Positions 18,970-28,478 of a stretch of 64,000 nucleotides of DNA are shown in pieces. The DNA comes from Accumulibacter sp. (lineage in GTDB: Bacteria; Pseudomonadota; Gammaproteobacteria; Burkholderiales; Rhodocyclaceae). The notes under the pieces are model-generated. The model saw only the letters and a list, made by a program, of their open reading frames with translations, searched no databases and was not told the origin of the DNA. The position numbers and the translations under genes are program-made. The DNA is taken from the NCBI GenBank assembly GCA_024235695.1, contig JACKLX010000002.1:1-64000 (forward strand), read 5' to 3'. The stretch's first letter is position 1. Every line of letters begins with the position of its first letter.

Positions 18970-19179
18970 ATGTTTGGGCTGACGGAAGAGCAGATATCGG
19001 GTTTCGGCATGACCTTCGGGATCGGTGCCTTCATGCTCTTCATGCTGTTCATCATTGGCGAGATCGCGTGGAAGTCGAAGGCCGGGAAGACCGGAACGAT
19101 CGTGCTGTTCTTCGTGCTGTCGTTCGGGATGATCGGCTTCATCGCCAAGACGCTGATGGAAAAATTCTGGGGACTTTGA
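18970..19179 (+). CDS. DUF2788 small membrane protein
   Basis: 69 residues with two transmembrane helices (about residues 15-33 and 43-60) separated by the basic loop KSKAGK, and an N-terminal MFGLTEEQ. This matches DUF2788, a small inner-membrane family of unknown function common in beta- and gammaproteobacteria. It follows argG by 18 bases and precedes ppnP by two bases. Confidence 0.85.
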   Translation: MFGLTEEQISGFGMTFGIGAFMLFMLFIIGEIAWKSKAGKTGTIVLFFVLSFGMIGFIAKTLMEKFWGL

Positions 19180-19181
19180 AC

Positions 19182-19493
19182 ATGTCGCAATTCGATAACG
19201 TCAGCGTGATCAAGCAGGCCAACGTTTACTTCGACGGCAAGTGCGTCAGCCACACGCTGCAACTCGCCGACGGCAGCCGCAAGACGATCGGCGTGATCCT
19301 GCCTTCGTCGCTGACCTTCTCGACCAACGCCCCGGAAGTGATGGAGGGCGTCGGCGGTTCGTGCCGGGTCCGTATCCAGGGCGAAAGCCAGTGGAAAGCC
19401 TACGGTGCCGGCCAGTCGTTCGCGGTGCCGGCCGATTCGTCGTTCGAGATCACCTGCGAAGACGCCTATCACTACGTTTGTCACTTCGGCTAG
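19182..19493 (+). CDS. ppnP: Pyrimidine/purine nucleoside phosphorylase PpnP
   Basis: 103 residues from ATG 19182, the typical length. KQANVYFDGKCVSHTLQLADG, LPSSLTFSTNAPEVMEGV and the C-terminal EITCEDAYHYVCHFG are characteristic of the cupin-fold PpnP (formerly DUF1255/YaiE). The enzyme splits nucleosides with phosphate. The next gene appears to overlap it or start immediately after it. Confidence 0.92.
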   Translation: MSQFDNVSVIKQANVYFDGKCVSHTLQLADGSRKTIGVILPSSLTFSTNAPEVMEGVGGSCRVRIQGESQWKAYGAGQSFAVPADSSFEITCEDAYHYVCHFG

Positions 19494-21429
19494 GGCGGGC
19501 GCGCCGGCCGCCGACTCCCGGCATCTGACGCAGCCGGCGTATCGCGCCGACATCGACGGCTTGCGCGCGCTCGGCGTGCTGCTGGTGGTCATTTTCCACG
19601 CCTTTCCGGAAGCGCTGCCCGGCGGTTTCATCGGCGTCGACATCTTCTTTGTGGTTTCGGGCTACCTGATCAGCACGATCATCTTCGCCAGCCTGGAGAA
19701 CGGCAGTTTCACCTACGGCGAGTTCTACGCGCGCCGGGTTCGCCGCATCTTTCCCGCCCTGGCGCTGGTATTGTTCAGCGGCTGGCTGCTCGCCTGGCTG
19801 GTGATGTTGGTGGACGAGCAGCAGCAGCTGGGCATGCACCTCGTTGCCGGCGCCGGATTTGTCTCGAATTTCGTGCTCTGGAGCGAAGCGGGCTATTTCG
19901 ACAGCGATGCCTACAGCAAGCCATTCCTGCATCTGTGGTCACTGGGCATCGAGGAGCAGTTCTACATCCTGTGGCCGTTGTTGCTCGCCTTCGTCTGGAA
20001 GAGGAAGTGGAACTTCCTGGCGATCACGGTTCTCGTTGCCCTGGCATCCTTCGCCGCCAATGTCCTGACCGTGGCGTCAGACCCGGTCGCGGCGTTCTAT
20101 GCACCATGGTCGCGTGCTTGGGAATTGATGATCGGTGGCATGCTCGCCTGGCTGGCGTTGCATCGGCCGCGCAGCCTGACCGTGAACGCCGACTGGCAAT
20201 CGGCAATCGGCTTGTCGCTGATCGTCGCCGGCGTCGTCTTGCTGGACAAGAAGGCAGCGTTCCCGGGCTGGTGGGCGCTGCTGCCGACCGTCGGCACCGC
20301 CCTGATGGTCGCCGCAGGCAGCAGCGCCTGGCTGAATCGAAAAGTTTTCGGCAGCCGGCTGATGGTGTCGATTGGGCTGATCAGCTATCCGCTCTACCTG
20401 TGGCATTGGCTGCTGCTCTCCTTCGCCTGGATCGCCAGGGGACGAATGCCGCCGCCCGGCGTTCGCAGCGCGTGGGTACTGCTCAGCCTGGTGCTCGCCT
20501 ACCTGAGCTATCGTTTGCTCGAGAAGCCGCTGCGGGCGGGTGGCCCGAAGACCGCCCTTGCGCTCGCTGCGGTGATGGCCACCATCCTTCTGATTGGCGT
20601 CGCCACCGACGCGCGACTCGTTCGGCCAAGGAACGACGACGCGGCGATCGGGCCGATTCTCGAAGCGCTGCACGACTGGGAGTATCCGTCGGGTTTTCAG
20701 CGGACAAGCTTCGCGGGCGCGACGGTCAACGCCAGGAAGGGCGGCGCGAAGACGGTCCTGTTCATCGGCGATTCGCACCTCGAGCAATACGGACCGCGGG
20801 TCGTCGCGCTGCTCGACGGCGATTCCGCTCGCTACCACTCGGCGGTGTTCCTGACCAGCGCCGGCTGCTCGCCGGTTCCCGGCAGCGCCCAGGTCAATGG
20901 CTCGCACGCGGCGACCTGTACCGCTTTCAGGGAGCAAGTGGCGAAACTGGTCGCCAGCCCGGCGGTCAGCGCTGTGGTCATCGGGGCGGCCTGGAACGTC
21001 TACCTGATCGAGGCGAGTCCGCATGTCGTCGAGAGCGGCGACATCGACGCGGAGTTGCGTGGCCTCGAGAACTTCATCCGCTCGATCGCGGCCGACAAGA
21101 AGGTCTATTTGCTTCTCGACAACCCGAGCGGCGAGCAATTCGAACCGCGGAATTTCTTCGAAGGCAGTCGTTTGACCCGTCTGACGGTCAAGCCCTTCCA
21201 GCAACGGATTCCACTCGACCAGCAGCAGGATGCCCTGCGCAAGCGCCTTGCACGCCTGGCCGTTGCCGCCGGCGCGACGGTCATCGATCCGGTGGCCCAG
21301 ATCTGCCCCGACAGGCATTGCCCGGTGATGACCGTCGATGGCCGGCCGATCTACAAGGATGACAATCATTACCGCCCGTTCTATGTCAGGGAATATGCCC
21401 AGTTCATCGATGTCGCTCTGCAGGACTGA
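19405..21429 (+). CDS. OafA/YrhL-type acyltransferase with SGNH domain (second copy); start uncertain
   Basis: About 640-674 residues. The protein-like part begins near 19540 with YRADIDGLRALGVLLVVIFH and GGFIGVDIFFVVSGYLIS, followed by about ten hydrophobic segments, then a soluble SGNH domain: VLFIGDSHLEQYGPRV (Ser) and DDNHYRPFYVREY (Asp/His). The only ATG in frame is at 19405, inside ppnP; no ATG, GTG or TTG lies between there and the domain, so the true start is unclear and could be a rare CTG near 19527. It probably acetylates a surface glycan. It shares its layout with the protein at 6.2-8.2 kb. Confidence 0.88.
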   Translation: MPASRSRCRPIRRSRSPAKTPITTFVTSARAGAPAADSRHLTQPAYRADIDGLRALGVLLVVIFHAFPEALPGGFIGVDIFFVVSGYLISTIIFASLENGSFTYGEFYARRVRRIFPALALVLFSGWLLAWLVMLVDEQQQLGMHLVAGAGFVSNFVLWSEAGYFDSDAYSKPFLHLWSLGIEEQFYILWPLLLAFVWKRKWNFLAITVLVALASFAANVLTVASDPVAAFYAPWSRAWELMIGGMLAWLALHRPRSLTVNADWQSAIGLSLIVAGVVLLDKKAAFPGWWALLPTVGTALMVAAGSSAWLNRKVFGSRLMVSIGLISYPLYLWHWLLLSFAWIARGRMPPPGVRSAWVLLSLVLAYLSYRLLEKPLRAGGPKTALALAAVMATILLIGVATDARLVRPRNDDAAIGPILEALHDWEYPSGFQRTSFAGATVNARKGGAKTVLFIGDSHLEQYGPRVVALLDGDSARYHSAVFLTSAGCSPVPGSAQVNGSHAATCTAFREQVAKLVASPAVSAVVIGAAWNVYLIEASPHVVESGDIDAELRGLENFIRSIAADKKVYLLLDNPSGEQFEPRNFFEGSRLTRLTVKPFQQRIPLDQQQDALRKRLARLAVAAGATVIDPVAQICPDRHCPVMTVDGRPIYKDDNHYRPFYVREYAQFIDVALQD

Positions 21430-21572
21430 ACTTGACCCGGCCGGCGCCGCGGCGGACGATGTCGAGACAGGCACGCGCCGCGAGCCTGATGGCCTGGCTC
21501 GGCGGGCGCGTTGACGGCACTCGCGTTCGCCTGCCCGACTCGCCAAACCACTTACAACCGGACGGACTACAC

Positions 21573-22067
21573 ATGCCTTCATTCGATTTTTCCTCGGAAG
21601 CCGATATGGCTGCCCTGCACAACGCGATCGATGTCACCCGCCGCGCCATCGACAACCGCTACGACTTCAAGGCGACCAGCGCCAAGGTCGAGTTGAACGA
21701 GAAGGACAAGCTGATCACCCTGTACGGCGACTCCGATTTTCAGCTTGGCCAGATCAAGGATCTGCTTTTTCCGGCGATGGAGAAAAAGGAGAAGGAAAGC
21801 ACCAAGCGGCTCGAAGACCAGGCGGTACAGCGAGTCTCGGGCAACAAGGTCAAGCAGGAGCTGAAAATCCGGATCGGCATCGAGTCGGAACTGGCGAAAA
21901 AGATTGTCAAGCTGATCAAGGATTCGAAGCTCAAGGTGCAGGCGTCGATTCAGGGCGACGCGGTGCGGGTCAGCGGCGCCAAGCGCGACGAGTTGCAGGC
22001 GTGCATCGCGATGGTCACCAGGGCGATTACCGATTTCCCGATCAAGTACGGCAATTTCCGTGACTGA
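21573..22067 (+). CDS. yajQ: YajQ family nucleotide-binding protein
   Basis: 164 residues from ATG 21573. MPSFDFSSEADM, NRYDFKATSA and KKIVKLIKDSKLKVQASIQG ... VRVSGAKRDELQ are the conserved YajQ stretches. It consists of two ferredoxin-like domains; members bind tRNA or nucleotides, and the Xanthomonas homologue binds cyclic di-GMP. It stands alone between the acyltransferase and helicase genes. Confidence 0.95.
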   Translation: MPSFDFSSEADMAALHNAIDVTRRAIDNRYDFKATSAKVELNEKDKLITLYGDSDFQLGQIKDLLFPAMEKKEKESTKRLEDQAVQRVSGNKVKQELKIRIGIESELAKKIVKLIKDSKLKVQASIQGDAVRVSGAKRDELQACIAMVTRAITDFPIKYGNFRD

Positions 22068-22316
22068 TGTCGACCGCCGCTGAAGCGCGCCGCGAGCGTC
22101 GTCGCGAGCTGTTGCGGCGCGCTTTCCCGCGGCCTCTCGCGACGCCGTTGTGCTACCCTAGGCGGTTATCGTTCGTCGTCGAGGTTTCGTCCAGCGCGTT
22201 GCTCGACGGCGGACAATCGATGACTCTCCTGTTGCGAGGCCAGCTCTTGGGTGCTTTGCCGATCACTTCGCTCCACCGATTCGCGGTCCGGCATCGCAGC
22301 AGCGCTCCCCGCCAGC

Positions 22317-25300
22317 ATGGTCTTGCGGGTGTATAACCCGGCCGACGCTGCCGAGCCGGCGGATCGCTCCGAGCTTGGCGCGCTGTCGTGGACCGAGGAA
22401 CTGCGACGGGTGGCAATGGCCGTCAGCAAGAAGGATCGCAGCCCCTCGGCCAATCGTCAGCGGCTGTTCTACTTCCTGCAATGGACGGCCGACCAGCGTG
22501 GTTTCGGAGTGACGGTGAACAAGGGTCGCGATCCGGAGAGCGCCGACGAACTGTGGAGCCTCGATCGTACACTCAGCAAGCCGCCACGCTTCGTCTGCGA
22601 CGAAGATCGCGACATCCTGCGCCTGCTCTGGGCCGAGCGTTCGTTCGACACCGGTTTGCGGGCCTTTGGCCTGGGGCCGCTGAACGGCAGTCGGCTACTG
22701 CAGCTGATGGCCGACAGCGGCCGGCTGTGCCGCAGGGACGACTTCTCGACCCTGACCCTGGCCGTGGCGCGCCCGGCGACGCTCGGCTGGCGGCTTAACG
22801 AAGACGGGCGTCGGCTGCCCGTGCTGACGCCGGCGCCGATCGCCGCTCTGGTGATTCCGCTGCCGGCGCCGTGGTACGTCGACCTCGACAGACGCCTGCT
22901 CGGACCCTTGCAGGTCGACGGCAACCCGGCGGTGGTGGCGCGCCTGTTCTCGCTGCCGCCGCTCTCGGCGACCGCCGCCGCGCTGGTCGATGAAGCCTTG
23001 ATCGAGCCCGCCGGGGACTTGCCGAGTGACCCCGGGAACGCCAGCGTCGCGACCCGCAGCATTGTCGCCGAACCGCTGCCGGTGCTGCGCCTGCAGACCT
23101 TGCACACGCACGGCAACCGCAGCTGGCGGGAATACCTCGCCAGCCACGCGGGCGGACCATTCGACGTCGCCTTGCCGGTCTTTCGCTACGCCGAAGTCGA
23201 GGTCAAGCCGGACGACACGCGCGATTTCTCGATCCTGGCGAGCGGCGAGATGGTGCACATCGAGCGTCAGCGGGCGCGCGAAGAGAAGTTGATGGACGAG
23301 TCGGCGGCTGCCGGCCTGGAGAAGGTCCCCGGTTACGTCCTGCAGACCTTCGGCAGGCCGCCCGACAATGCCTATGGCCTGGCGGTCGAGAGCGACTGGT
23401 CGGCGTTCATGCGCAACGAACTGCCGCGCTTGCGTGCCGCTGGCTGGCAGATCGAGTTCGGCGACGACTTCCGCCATCGCCAGCTCGAGGTCGAGGCCTG
23501 GGATGCCGATCTGATCGAGGCGGAGCATGGCTGGTTCGATCTCGACATGGGGGTGATCGTCGAAGGCGAACGCCTGCCGCTGGCGCCGCTGCTTGCCGCG
23601 CTGTTTCGCCGTGACGGGCGCTGGCTCGACGCCAGCCTGCTGGCGCAGATCGCCGACGACGAGATGATCGAACTGGTGACGCCGACCGGGCAGCGCGTGC
23701 GGGCGCCGGCCTGGCGTCTGAAGCCGTTGGCGGCAACGCTGATCGACCTCTTCGACGGATTTCCAGGCGGCAATACGCTGCGCCTGTCGCGTTTCGACGC
23801 GCCGCGCCTGGCCGAGCTCAACGACGTCAGCCGCTGGCAGTTTCGCGGCCAGCGCGACGTGCTGGCGCTGGCCGACCAGCTGCAGGCGGCGCAGGGGATC
23901 AGCCACATCGATCCGCCGGCCGGCCTGGGTCTCGAGCTGCGCAATTACCAGACCGAAGGCCTCGCCTGGCTGCAGTTCCTGCGCGCCCAGCAGCTGTCGG
24001 GCATTCTCGCCGACGACATGGGCCTCGGCAAGACCGCGCAGACCCTGGCCCACCTGCTGCTCGAGAAGGAAGCCGGGCGGCTCGACCGGCCGGCGCTGAT
24101 CGTCCTGCCGACATCGCTGATCTTCAACTGGAAGAACGAGGCGGCGCGCTTCGCACCGGGCCTGTCGATCCTGTCGCTGCATGGCCCCGAGCGCAAGAGC
24201 CGCTTCGCCGAGATCGCCCAGCACGACGTCGTGCTGACCACCTACCCCTTGCTCTGGCGCGACGCCGGGCAGCTGACCAGACACCGCTACCACCTGCTGA
24301 TCCTCGACGAGGCACAGACCGTCAAGAACGCGCGTAGCCAGGGTGCCGAGGTCGTTCGCAAACTCGTTGCCCGGCATCGCCTGTGCCTGACCGGGACGCC
24401 GCTGGAGAACCATCTCGGCGAGTTGTGGAGCCAGTTCGACTTCCTGTTGCCGGGCTTTCTCGGCAGCAATCAGAACTTCACCAAGTACTGGCGGACGCCG
24501 ATCGAGAAGCAGGACGACAGCGAACGCCGCGAGCTGCTCGCCCGCCGCGTACGTCCCTTCATCCTGCGTCGCAAGAAGGAGGAGGTGGCGCGCGAGTTGC
24601 CGCCGAAGACGATTATCGTCCGCAAGGTCGAACTTGCCGGCAGTCAGCGCGACCTCTACGAAACGGTTCGCGTCGCGATGGACGAGAAGGTGCGCGTGGA
24701 AATCGCCAGCAAGGGTTTCAATCGCAGCCAGATCGTCATTCTCGACGCGTTGCTGAAGCTCCGGCAGGTCTGCTGCGACCCGCGCCTGGTGCGGGCCAAG
24801 GCGGCACAGAAGGTCAAGGAGCGCGCCAAGCTCGACCTGCTGATGACCATGCTGCCCGAGCAGGTCGAGGAGGGGCGGCGGATCCTGCTGTTCTCGCAGT
24901 TCACCAGCATGCTGGCGCTGATCGAGAAGGAGCTGAAGCTGGCCGGCATCGACTACCTCTTGCTCACCGGCGACACCAGGGATCGCGAAGAGGTCGTTCG
25001 GCGCTTCCAGGTCGGCGATGTGCCGGTCTTCCTGATCAGCCTCAAGACCGGCGGCGTCGGACTCAATCTGACCGCCGCCGATACCGTCATCCACTACGAT
25101 CCCTGGTGGAATCCAGCGGCGGAAAACCAGGCTACCGACCGTGCCCACCGTCTCGGTCAGGACAAGCCGGTCTTTGTGTACAAGCTGATCGTCGCCGGCA
25201 GCATCGAGGAGAAGATCCTTGCCCTGCAGGAGCGCAAGGCCGAACTGGCGGCGAGCATCCTGTCGGCCGATAGCGGCGTTCGCGCCAAGTTCGGCAGCGA

Positions 25301-25337
25301 CGACATCGCCGCGCTGTTCGCGCCGCTGCCGAGCTGA
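22317..25337 (+). CDS. SNF2-family DEAD/DEAH-box helicase-like ATPase
   Basis: 1006 residues from ATG 22317. The C-terminal half holds the SNF2 motor: Walker A ILADDMGLGKTAQTLA (about residues 560-575), DEAQ in ILDEAQTVKN (about 662), TGTPLENHLGELWS, and motifs V-VI in SLKTGGVGLNLTAADTVI and NQATDRAHRLGQ (about 905-945). The first 540 residues are a variable region typical of bacterial HepA/RapA relatives. Such proteins translocate along DNA to remodel protein-DNA complexes, for example at RNA polymerase or during repair. It is monocistronic here, with 249 bases of leader that hold no other gene. Confidence 0.93.
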   Translation: MVLRVYNPADAAEPADRSELGALSWTEELRRVAMAVSKKDRSPSANRQRLFYFLQWTADQRGFGVTVNKGRDPESADELWSLDRTLSKPPRFVCDEDRDILRLLWAERSFDTGLRAFGLGPLNGSRLLQLMADSGRLCRRDDFSTLTLAVARPATLGWRLNEDGRRLPVLTPAPIAALVIPLPAPWYVDLDRRLLGPLQVDGNPAVVARLFSLPPLSATAAALVDEALIEPAGDLPSDPGNASVATRSIVAEPLPVLRLQTLHTHGNRSWREYLASHAGGPFDVALPVFRYAEVEVKPDDTRDFSILASGEMVHIERQRAREEKLMDESAAAGLEKVPGYVLQTFGRPPDNAYGLAVESDWSAFMRNELPRLRAAGWQIEFGDDFRHRQLEVEAWDADLIEAEHGWFDLDMGVIVEGERLPLAPLLAALFRRDGRWLDASLLAQIADDEMIELVTPTGQRVRAPAWRLKPLAATLIDLFDGFPGGNTLRLSRFDAPRLAELNDVSRWQFRGQRDVLALADQLQAAQGISHIDPPAGLGLELRNYQTEGLAWLQFLRAQQLSGILADDMGLGKTAQTLAHLLLEKEAGRLDRPALIVLPTSLIFNWKNEAARFAPGLSILSLHGPERKSRFAEIAQHDVVLTTYPLLWRDAGQLTRHRYHLLILDEAQTVKNARSQGAEVVRKLVARHRLCLTGTPLENHLGELWSQFDFLLPGFLGSNQNFTKYWRTPIEKQDDSERRELLARRVRPFILRRKKEEVARELPPKTIIVRKVELAGSQRDLYETVRVAMDEKVRVEIASKGFNRSQIVILDALLKLRQVCCDPRLVRAKAAQKVKERAKLDLLMTMLPEQVEEGRRILLFSQFTSMLALIEKELKLAGIDYLLLTGDTRDREEVVRRFQVGDVPVFLISLKTGGVGLNLTAADTVIHYDPWWNPAAENQATDRAHRLGQDKPVFVYKLIVAGSIEEKILALQERKAELAASILSADSGVRAKFGSDDIAALFAPLPS

Positions 25338-25424
25338 ACGGTCGCTGCCGGGCGACCATTGCCAGCGCCGCCGGCGTCGAGGCCACGCCGCCGCCGGGCG
25401 GCTTCGGGCGGCGCCGCCGACGGC

Positions 25425-25961
25425 TCAGCCATCGGGTCTGTCCTGGCTGACCCAGATCAGGCGGCTGGTATCGAAGCCCAGTTCGCCGGCCCTGGCCAGC
25501 AACTGCTCGCGCAGTGCGCCAGGCAGTTGCCGTTGCCGTGCCAGGATCCACAGATAGTCGCGGCTGGGGCCGACGACCAGCGCCCAGCTGTAATCGCGTT
25601 CGTCGAGCGCGGCGACGTGGTAGCCGCCGTAGAAGGGGCCGAAGAACGAGACTTTCAGCGAGCCCAGCGTCGGTTCGGCGATCAACTTTGCCTTGCCGTT
25701 CACTTCGCTCCAGGCGTTCCGGCTGGCGTTGTAGCCGCGGTTGATCACCGCGACGCTGCCGTCGGCGTTGCGCGCATAGTTCGCTGAAACGTCGCTGAGA
25801 CCGCGTTCGAAGGAATGATCGAGACGTGCGATCTCGTACCACTTGCCGAGGTAGCGGTCGAGCTGGAAGTTGCCGACCGGCGTGATGCCGTCGGGAACGC
25901 CGCTGCAGGCGGCGAGCAGCGCGAGCAACGGCGTCAGGAGCAGGGTGCCGAGTGGCTTCAT
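25425..25961 (-). CDS. blc: Lipocalin-family outer-membrane lipoprotein
   Basis: 178 residues from ATG 25961. The signal ends in the lipobox LLAACSG, so the product is lipidated. The mature part starts the lipocalin barrel with NFQLDRYLGKWYEIARLDHSFERG (contains GKWYEI), then GYNASRNAWSEVNGKAK and YLWILARQRQLP. E. coli Blc is the model: a lipid-binding outer-membrane lipocalin. The gene is convergent with the helicase gene, ending 87 bases from its stop. Confidence 0.93.
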   Translation of the reverse strand: MKPLGTLLLTPLLALLAACSGVPDGITPVGNFQLDRYLGKWYEIARLDHSFERGLSDVSANYARNADGSVAVINRGYNASRNAWSEVNGKAKLIAEPTLGSLKVSFFGPFYGGYHVAALDERDYSWALVVGPSRDYLWILARQRQLPGALREQLLARAGELGFDTSRLIWVSQDRPDG

Positions 25962-26075
25962 GGCATCGATCGTCAAGACACAGAGGCAACAGAGACAGCG
26001 CGCCGGCCAGGAGGTTCGCCGTCGCTGCGGCGGCTTGCCGGCTAGCGGCTGCCGGCGTGATAAAATCGGCCGCTT

Positions 26076-26276
26076 ATGGAACTCCTGATCAACGGTGAAC
26101 GCCGCCAGTTTCCCTCGCCGCTGACGGTTGCCGGGCTGGTCGAGGCGCTCAACCACGCCGGCAAGCGGATCGCCGTCGAGCGCAACGGCGAGATCGTGCC
26201 GCGTGGCTGCCATGCCGAGGCGGTACTGGCCGACGGCGACCGGATCGAAATCGTCGTTGCCGTCGGCGGCGGCTGA
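26076..26276 (+). CDS. thiS: Sulfur carrier protein ThiS
   Basis: 66 residues ending in the Gly-Gly tail (AVGGG) that is adenylated and thiocarboxylated. [11 protein letters not shown] and [10 protein letters not shown] fit the ubiquitin-like ThiS fold. It carries sulfur for the thiazole ring of thiamin. thiG follows after 32 bases. No TPP riboswitch was recognised in the 114 bases before it. Confidence 0.95.
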   Translation: MELLINGERRQFPSPLTVAGLVEALNHAGKRIAVERNGEIVPRGCHAEAVLADGDRIEIVVAVGGG

Positions 26277-26308
26277 AGCCACTGAGGACAATTCGGAAGG
26301 CAAGACGA

Positions 26309-27103
26309 ATGGATGCTTCAATTCACGGCCTGACGGTCGCCGGCAAGACCTATCGTTCGCGGCTACTGGTCGGCACCGGCAAGTACCGGGATTTCGCCGA
26401 GACGCGCGCCGCGATCGATGCCGCCGGCGCCGAGATCGTCACTGTCGCCATCCGCCGCACCAATATCGGCCAGAATGCCGGCGAGCCGAACCTGCTGGAC
26501 GCGCTGCCACCGTCGCAGTTCACCATCCTGCCCAACACCGCCGGCTGCTACAACGCCGCCGACGCGGTGCGGACGCTGCGTCTGGCGCGCGAACTGCTCG
26601 ACGGTCACGCGCTGTGCAAGCTGGAGGTGCTGGGCGATCCGGGCAACCTGTTCCCGAACATGCCGGAAACGCTGAAGGCCGCCGAAACACTGGTCAGGGA
26701 GGGTTTCGAGGTGATGGTGTACTGCGCCGACGACCCGATCCAGGCGCGCATGCTCGAGGACATCGGCTGCGTCGCGGTGATGCCCCTGGCGTCGCTGATC
26801 GGCTCCGGGATGGGCATCGTCAATCCCTGGAACCTGCGCCTGATCATCGACAACGCCAGGGTGCCGGTGCTGGTCGACGCCGGCGTCGGCACCGCCTCGG
26901 ATGCCGCGATCGCCATGGAGCTCGGTTGTGACGGCGTCCTGATGAACACCGCCATCGCCCACGCCCGCGACCCGCTGCTGATGGCCAGCGCGATGAAGAA
27001 AGCGGTCGAAGCCGGGCGCGAGGCCTTTCTCGCCGGCCGCATGGCGCGCAAATTCTACTCGGCCGATCCCTCGTCGCCGACGACCGGCCTGATCGGTTCC
27101 TAG
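26309..27103 (+). CDS. thiG: Thiazole synthase ThiG
   Basis: 264 residues. [33 protein letters not shown] (Schiff-base lysine), [14 protein letters not shown] and [18 protein letters not shown] are the standard blocks. It forms the thiazole phosphate moiety of thiamin from dehydroglycine, DXP and ThiS thiocarboxylate. It is co-transcribed with thiS and, two bases on, trmB. Confidence 0.97.
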   Translation: MDASIHGLTVAGKTYRSRLLVGTGKYRDFAETRAAIDAAGAEIVTVAIRRTNIGQNAGEPNLLDALPPSQFTILPNTAGCYNAADAVRTLRLARELLDGHALCKLEVLGDPGNLFPNMPETLKAAETLVREGFEVMVYCADDPIQARMLEDIGCVAVMPLASLIGSGMGIVNPWNLRLIIDNARVPVLVDAGVGTASDAAIAMELGCDGVLMNTAIAHARDPLLMASAMKKAVEAGREAFLAGRMARKFYSADPSSPTTGLIGS

Positions 27104-27105
27104 GC

Positions 27106-27849
27106 ATGGGCGGTCAGCAGGCCGACAGCGCCGCCGTCCGGGCTGGGCATATCCGCAGTTTCGTCCGTCGCCAGGGGCGCGTCTCGAATGCCCAGCAGCG
27201 CTACCGGGAAGCGATGATGGACAGCATCGGCGTTCCCTACGCCGCGACGCGCGTCGATCTCGACCTGCTGTTCGGGCGGGCGGCGCCGAAGATCCTGGAG
27301 ATCGGTTTCGGCATGGGCGAGACCTCGGCGGCGATTGCCGCCGCGCACCCCGAAAACGACTACCTCGGCATCGAAGTGCACACCCCGGGCGTTGGCAGCC
27401 TCTGCAAGCTGGTTGCCGAGCTTGGTCTGAGCAACCAGCGGATCATTCAGCACGACGCCGTCGAGGTGCTGCGCGAGATGATCGCGCCAGCGACGCTCGC
27501 CGGCGTGCACGTCTTCTTTCCCGATCCCTGGCCGAAAAAGCGCCACCACAAGCGGCGACTGCTGCAGCCGCCGCTGGTCGGTCTGCTCGCCAGCCGCTTG
27601 CAGCCGGATGGCTACCTGCACTGCGCCACCGACTGGCAGGACTACGCGCAGCAGATGCTGGCCGTGCTGTCGTCCGAAGCGCTGCTCGAAAATGCCGCAA
27701 CGGATTTCGCGCCGCGCCCGTCGCATCGCCCGCAGACCCGCTTCGAGCAGCGCGGCCTGCGTCTCGGGCACGGCGTCTGGGACCTGCTCTTCCGACGCCG
27801 GCATGACTCACTCGAGGCGGAAGATCACCGGCAGGATCAACTCCCGTGA
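27106..27849 (+). CDS. trmB: tRNA (guanine-N7-)-methyltransferase
   Basis: 247 residues. [14 protein letters not shown], the SAM-binding [23 protein letters not shown], and the catalytic [15 protein letters not shown] identify TrmB, which makes m7G46 in tRNA. The usual C-terminal [11 protein letters not shown] is followed by some 17 extra residues that overlap the convergent TonB-like gene by 42 bases. The gene is packed behind thiG. Confidence 0.96.
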   Translation: MGGQQADSAAVRAGHIRSFVRRQGRVSNAQQRYREAMMDSIGVPYAATRVDLDLLFGRAAPKILEIGFGMGETSAAIAAAHPENDYLGIEVHTPGVGSLCKLVAELGLSNQRIIQHDAVEVLREMIAPATLAGVHVFFPDPWPKKRHHKRRLLQPPLVGLLASRLQPDGYLHCATDWQDYAQQMLAVLSSEALLENAATDFAPRPSHRPQTRFEQRGLRLGHGVWDLLFRRRHDSLEAEDHRQDQLP

Positions 27850-28353
27850 GTGCGCCCAGTTCACCTTGCCCATCGACCACGCCGCTCTTACGGCGGCCTT
27901 GTCGAGGATCGCGTGACCGCTGCTCAGCGCGACCGTGACGGCAGTGATGCTGCCGTCGTCGGCGACCGCAAGGATCAGGCGAACTTCGCCCTCGAGGCCG
28001 CGAGCGACGGCCTCTGGCGGGTAGTAGATGTATTCCGACAGCTTGCGCTGCGCCGCCTCGACCGCGCGCCGGGTCTCGGCTTTGGCCGCGCGCCGGGGCG
28101 GCGCGTCGTGACTGGCGTTGGCGCGCGGCGGCGGGGGCGGAGGCGGTCTGGCGGCGGCCGGCACCCTGGCGCTTGCCAGGGTGTCCTTCAACAGCGGTTC
28201 GTCGCTGGTGGCGCTCGCCTCGAGCGGCAGGCGCAGGGTCGCCTGCAGTTGTGGTCGCGGCGGCGCCGGGCTGCGCCAGAAGGCTGCCGGGACAAGCAGG
28301 CCGGCGTGCAGGGCGAGCGACAGCGCGAGAGCGAGAATCAGGCGGGACGGCAT
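27808..28353 (-). CDS. TonB-family energy transducer-like protein
   Basis: 181 residues from ATG 28353. One N-terminal transmembrane helix ([16 protein letters not shown]) is followed by a Pro/Ala/Arg-rich periplasmic stretch (PPPPPPPR), then a C-terminal TonB-like domain: [38 protein letters not shown]. TonB proteins transmit proton-motive force to outer-membrane receptors. No exbB, exbD or receptor gene is adjacent. It converges on trmB, with overlapping 3' ends. Confidence 0.82.
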   Translation of the reverse strand: MPSRLILALALSLALHAGLLVPAAFWRSPAPPRPQLQATLRLPLEASATSDEPLLKDTLASARVPAAARPPPPPPPRANASHDAPPRRAAKAETRRAVEAAQRKLSEYIYYPPEAVARGLEGEVRLILAVADDGSITAVTVALSSGHAILDKAAVRAAWSMGKVNWAHSRELILPVIFRLE

Positions 28354-28478
28354 CAGCCCGACATTGTGAACCAAAAGCGTGCCGCGGGACACCGCGAGAC
28401 GGCGCGCACCAACACCGTGCCGCGGGCTGCCGCGCGGTCCGCATGGAGCTGGGAGTGAGCGATTTCCTGAAGGATCTG

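Noticed and set aside
22067-22336. An 89-codon frame whose ATG overlaps the yajQ stop
   Set aside because: Overlap looks like coupling, but the product is unlike any protein family and codon use is poor; it runs into the helicase start.
26000-26075. A TPP riboswitch before thiS
   Set aside because: The short leader lacks the conserved CUGAGA and thi-box elements.
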